The notes beneath the pieces were generated by a model, which was given only the letters and a program-made list of their open reading frames with translations, did not search any database and was not told where the DNA came from. From VGDP01 sp040905845 (GTDB lineage: Bacteria > Pseudomonadota > Alphaproteobacteria > SP197), in the NCBI GenBank assembly GCA_040905845.1, contig JBBDQV010000173.1, positions 1 through 19,771 on the forward strand: a DNA stretch of 19,771 nucleotides, in the 5' to 3' direction. The number at the start of each line of letters is the position of its first letter. The first letter of the stretch is position 1. Below are positions 19,171 through 19,771 of the stretch, piece by piece. The position numbers and the translations under genes were made by a program.

Positions 19171-19771
19171 CTCCGACGTCGGCTTCATGCGCGCGGCGCT
19201 CGCGCTCGCGTGTCGCGGCCTGGGGCGGGTCGCCCCCAACCCCGCCGTCGGCTGCCTGATCGTGCGCGACGGCCGGGTCGTCGGGCGCGGCTGGACGCAG
19301 CCCGGCGGGCGGCCCCACGCCGAGACCGAGGCGCTCGCGCGAGCCGGTGCCGAGGCGCGCCGGGCGACCGCTTACGTGACGCTCGAGCCCTGCGCCCATC
19401 ATGGCGCGACGCCGCCGTGCGCGGACGCGCTGGTCGCGGCGGGCATCGCTCGCGCCGTCGTCGCCCTGGAGGATCCCGATCCGCGCGTCGCCGGGCGCGG
19501 GCTCGCGCGGCTGCGCGACGCCGGGATCGCCGTCGATCTCGGCGTCGAGGGCGCGGGCGCGGCCGAGCTCAACGCCGGGTTCCTCGCGCACCGCAAGCAG
19601 GGCCGGCCGCTCGTGACGCTCAAGATCGCCGCCTCGCTCGACGGCCGGATCGCGACGCGCGGCGGGGCCAGCCGCTGGATCACGGGCGAGGCGGCGCGCG
19701 CCCCTGCCCACCACCTGCGCGCCGCGCACGCCGCGGTCGCTGATCAAAACATTGCTGCCATTGCCAAGCAG
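19148..19771 (+). CDS. ribD: Riboflavin biosynthesis protein RibD (deaminase/reductase), 3' truncated
   Basis: The frame runs to the right edge without a stop (208 codons). From GTG 19148 the protein begins MASAARTDSDVGFMRAALAL, matching RibD N-termini better than the internal ATG 19187. The deaminase domain shows PNPAVGC, the zinc and catalytic pair H57-A-E59 in GGRPHAETEAL, and C82 and C91 in LEPCAHHGATPPC. The reductase domain starts at RPLVTLKIAASLDGRIA and continues SRWITGEAARA. RibD carries out the deaminase and reductase steps after GTP cyclohydrolase II. The start overlaps nrdR by 23 bases. The last ten codons (DQNIAAIAKQ) do not continue the family pattern, in which a V-G-x-G-T segment is expected; the end may be an assembly artefact. 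Confidence 0.93.
   Translation, partial: MASAARTDSDVGFMRAALALACRGLGRVAPNPAVGCLIVRDGRVVGRGWTQPGGRPHAETEALARAGAEARRATAYVTLEPCAHHGATPPCADALVAAGIARAVVALEDPDPRVAGRGLARLRDAGIAVDLGVEGAGAAELNAGFLAHRKQGRPLVTLKIAASLDGRIATRGGASRWITGEAARAPAHHLRAAHAAVADQNIAAIAKQ

Noticed and set aside
19210..19743. Plus-strand open frame of 177 codons near the right end
   Set aside because: Arg-rich shadow; the ribD frame from 19148 carries the deaminase zinc motifs. Its stop at 19741-19743 falls in the suspect terminal sequence.

Overview
The window is a high-GC (roughly 70%), densely packed chromosomal segment of an alphaproteobacterium. The lineage call rests on a MucR/Ros-family regulator, an NDUFS4-type complex I accessory subunit, a DUF6867 gene inside a branched-chain amino acid transport operon, and a TTCGAGACGCG-type palindromic repeat that I recall from alphaproteobacterial genomes. 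A Rhodospirillales-like organism seems most likely, but the sequence cannot settle the order. I see no tRNA, rRNA, CRISPR array, transposase or phage gene.

Layout, left to right. Bases 1-1262 hold a 5'-truncated repeat protein, convergent with a small Sel1-repeat lipoprotein (1282-1674). A tightly packed plus-strand block follows: NDUFS4-like subunit (1825-2121), MFS transporter (2118-3362), DUF924 protein (3359-4000), then a four-cysteine secreted protein (4095-4580) overlapping a YqgE/AlgH protein that carries its own signal peptide (4553-5200). A minus-strand operon, transcribed 8272 to 5204, encodes a DadA-like D-amino acid dehydrogenase, a class IV aminotransferase and an EamA/DMT permease. 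Divergent from it is a small SET-domain methyltransferase gene (8443-8865). A creatinase/ectoine-hydrolase-like M24 protein lacking the usual metal ligands lies on the minus strand (8891-10060).

A 401-bp gap (10061-10461) carries two copies of a palindromic repeat in opposite orientation. After a second MFS gene (10462-11688) comes a complete branched-chain amino acid ABC importer: livH, livM, livG, livF, a DUF6867 membrane protein gene, and livK with its own candidate promoter and a strong terminator. A mucR-like gene faces livK. Its divergent intergenic region (17949-18258) contains two long, nearly perfect tandem hairpins that nothing else here explains. The window closes with rpiB, nrdR and the start of ribD.

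Most of the middle concerns amino acid uptake and turnover: the Liv importer, D-amino acid oxidation and transamination, a possible amino acid exporter, and an amidohydrolase-like pita-bread enzyme. The features I find most worth following are the tandem hairpins upstream of rpiB, the exported YqgE coupled to a secreted four-Cys partner, the metal-site-less M24 protein, the SET gene with a cluster of GANTC sites, and the MucR missing a zinc ligand. The final ~31 bases look compositionally foreign and may be a contig-end artefact.
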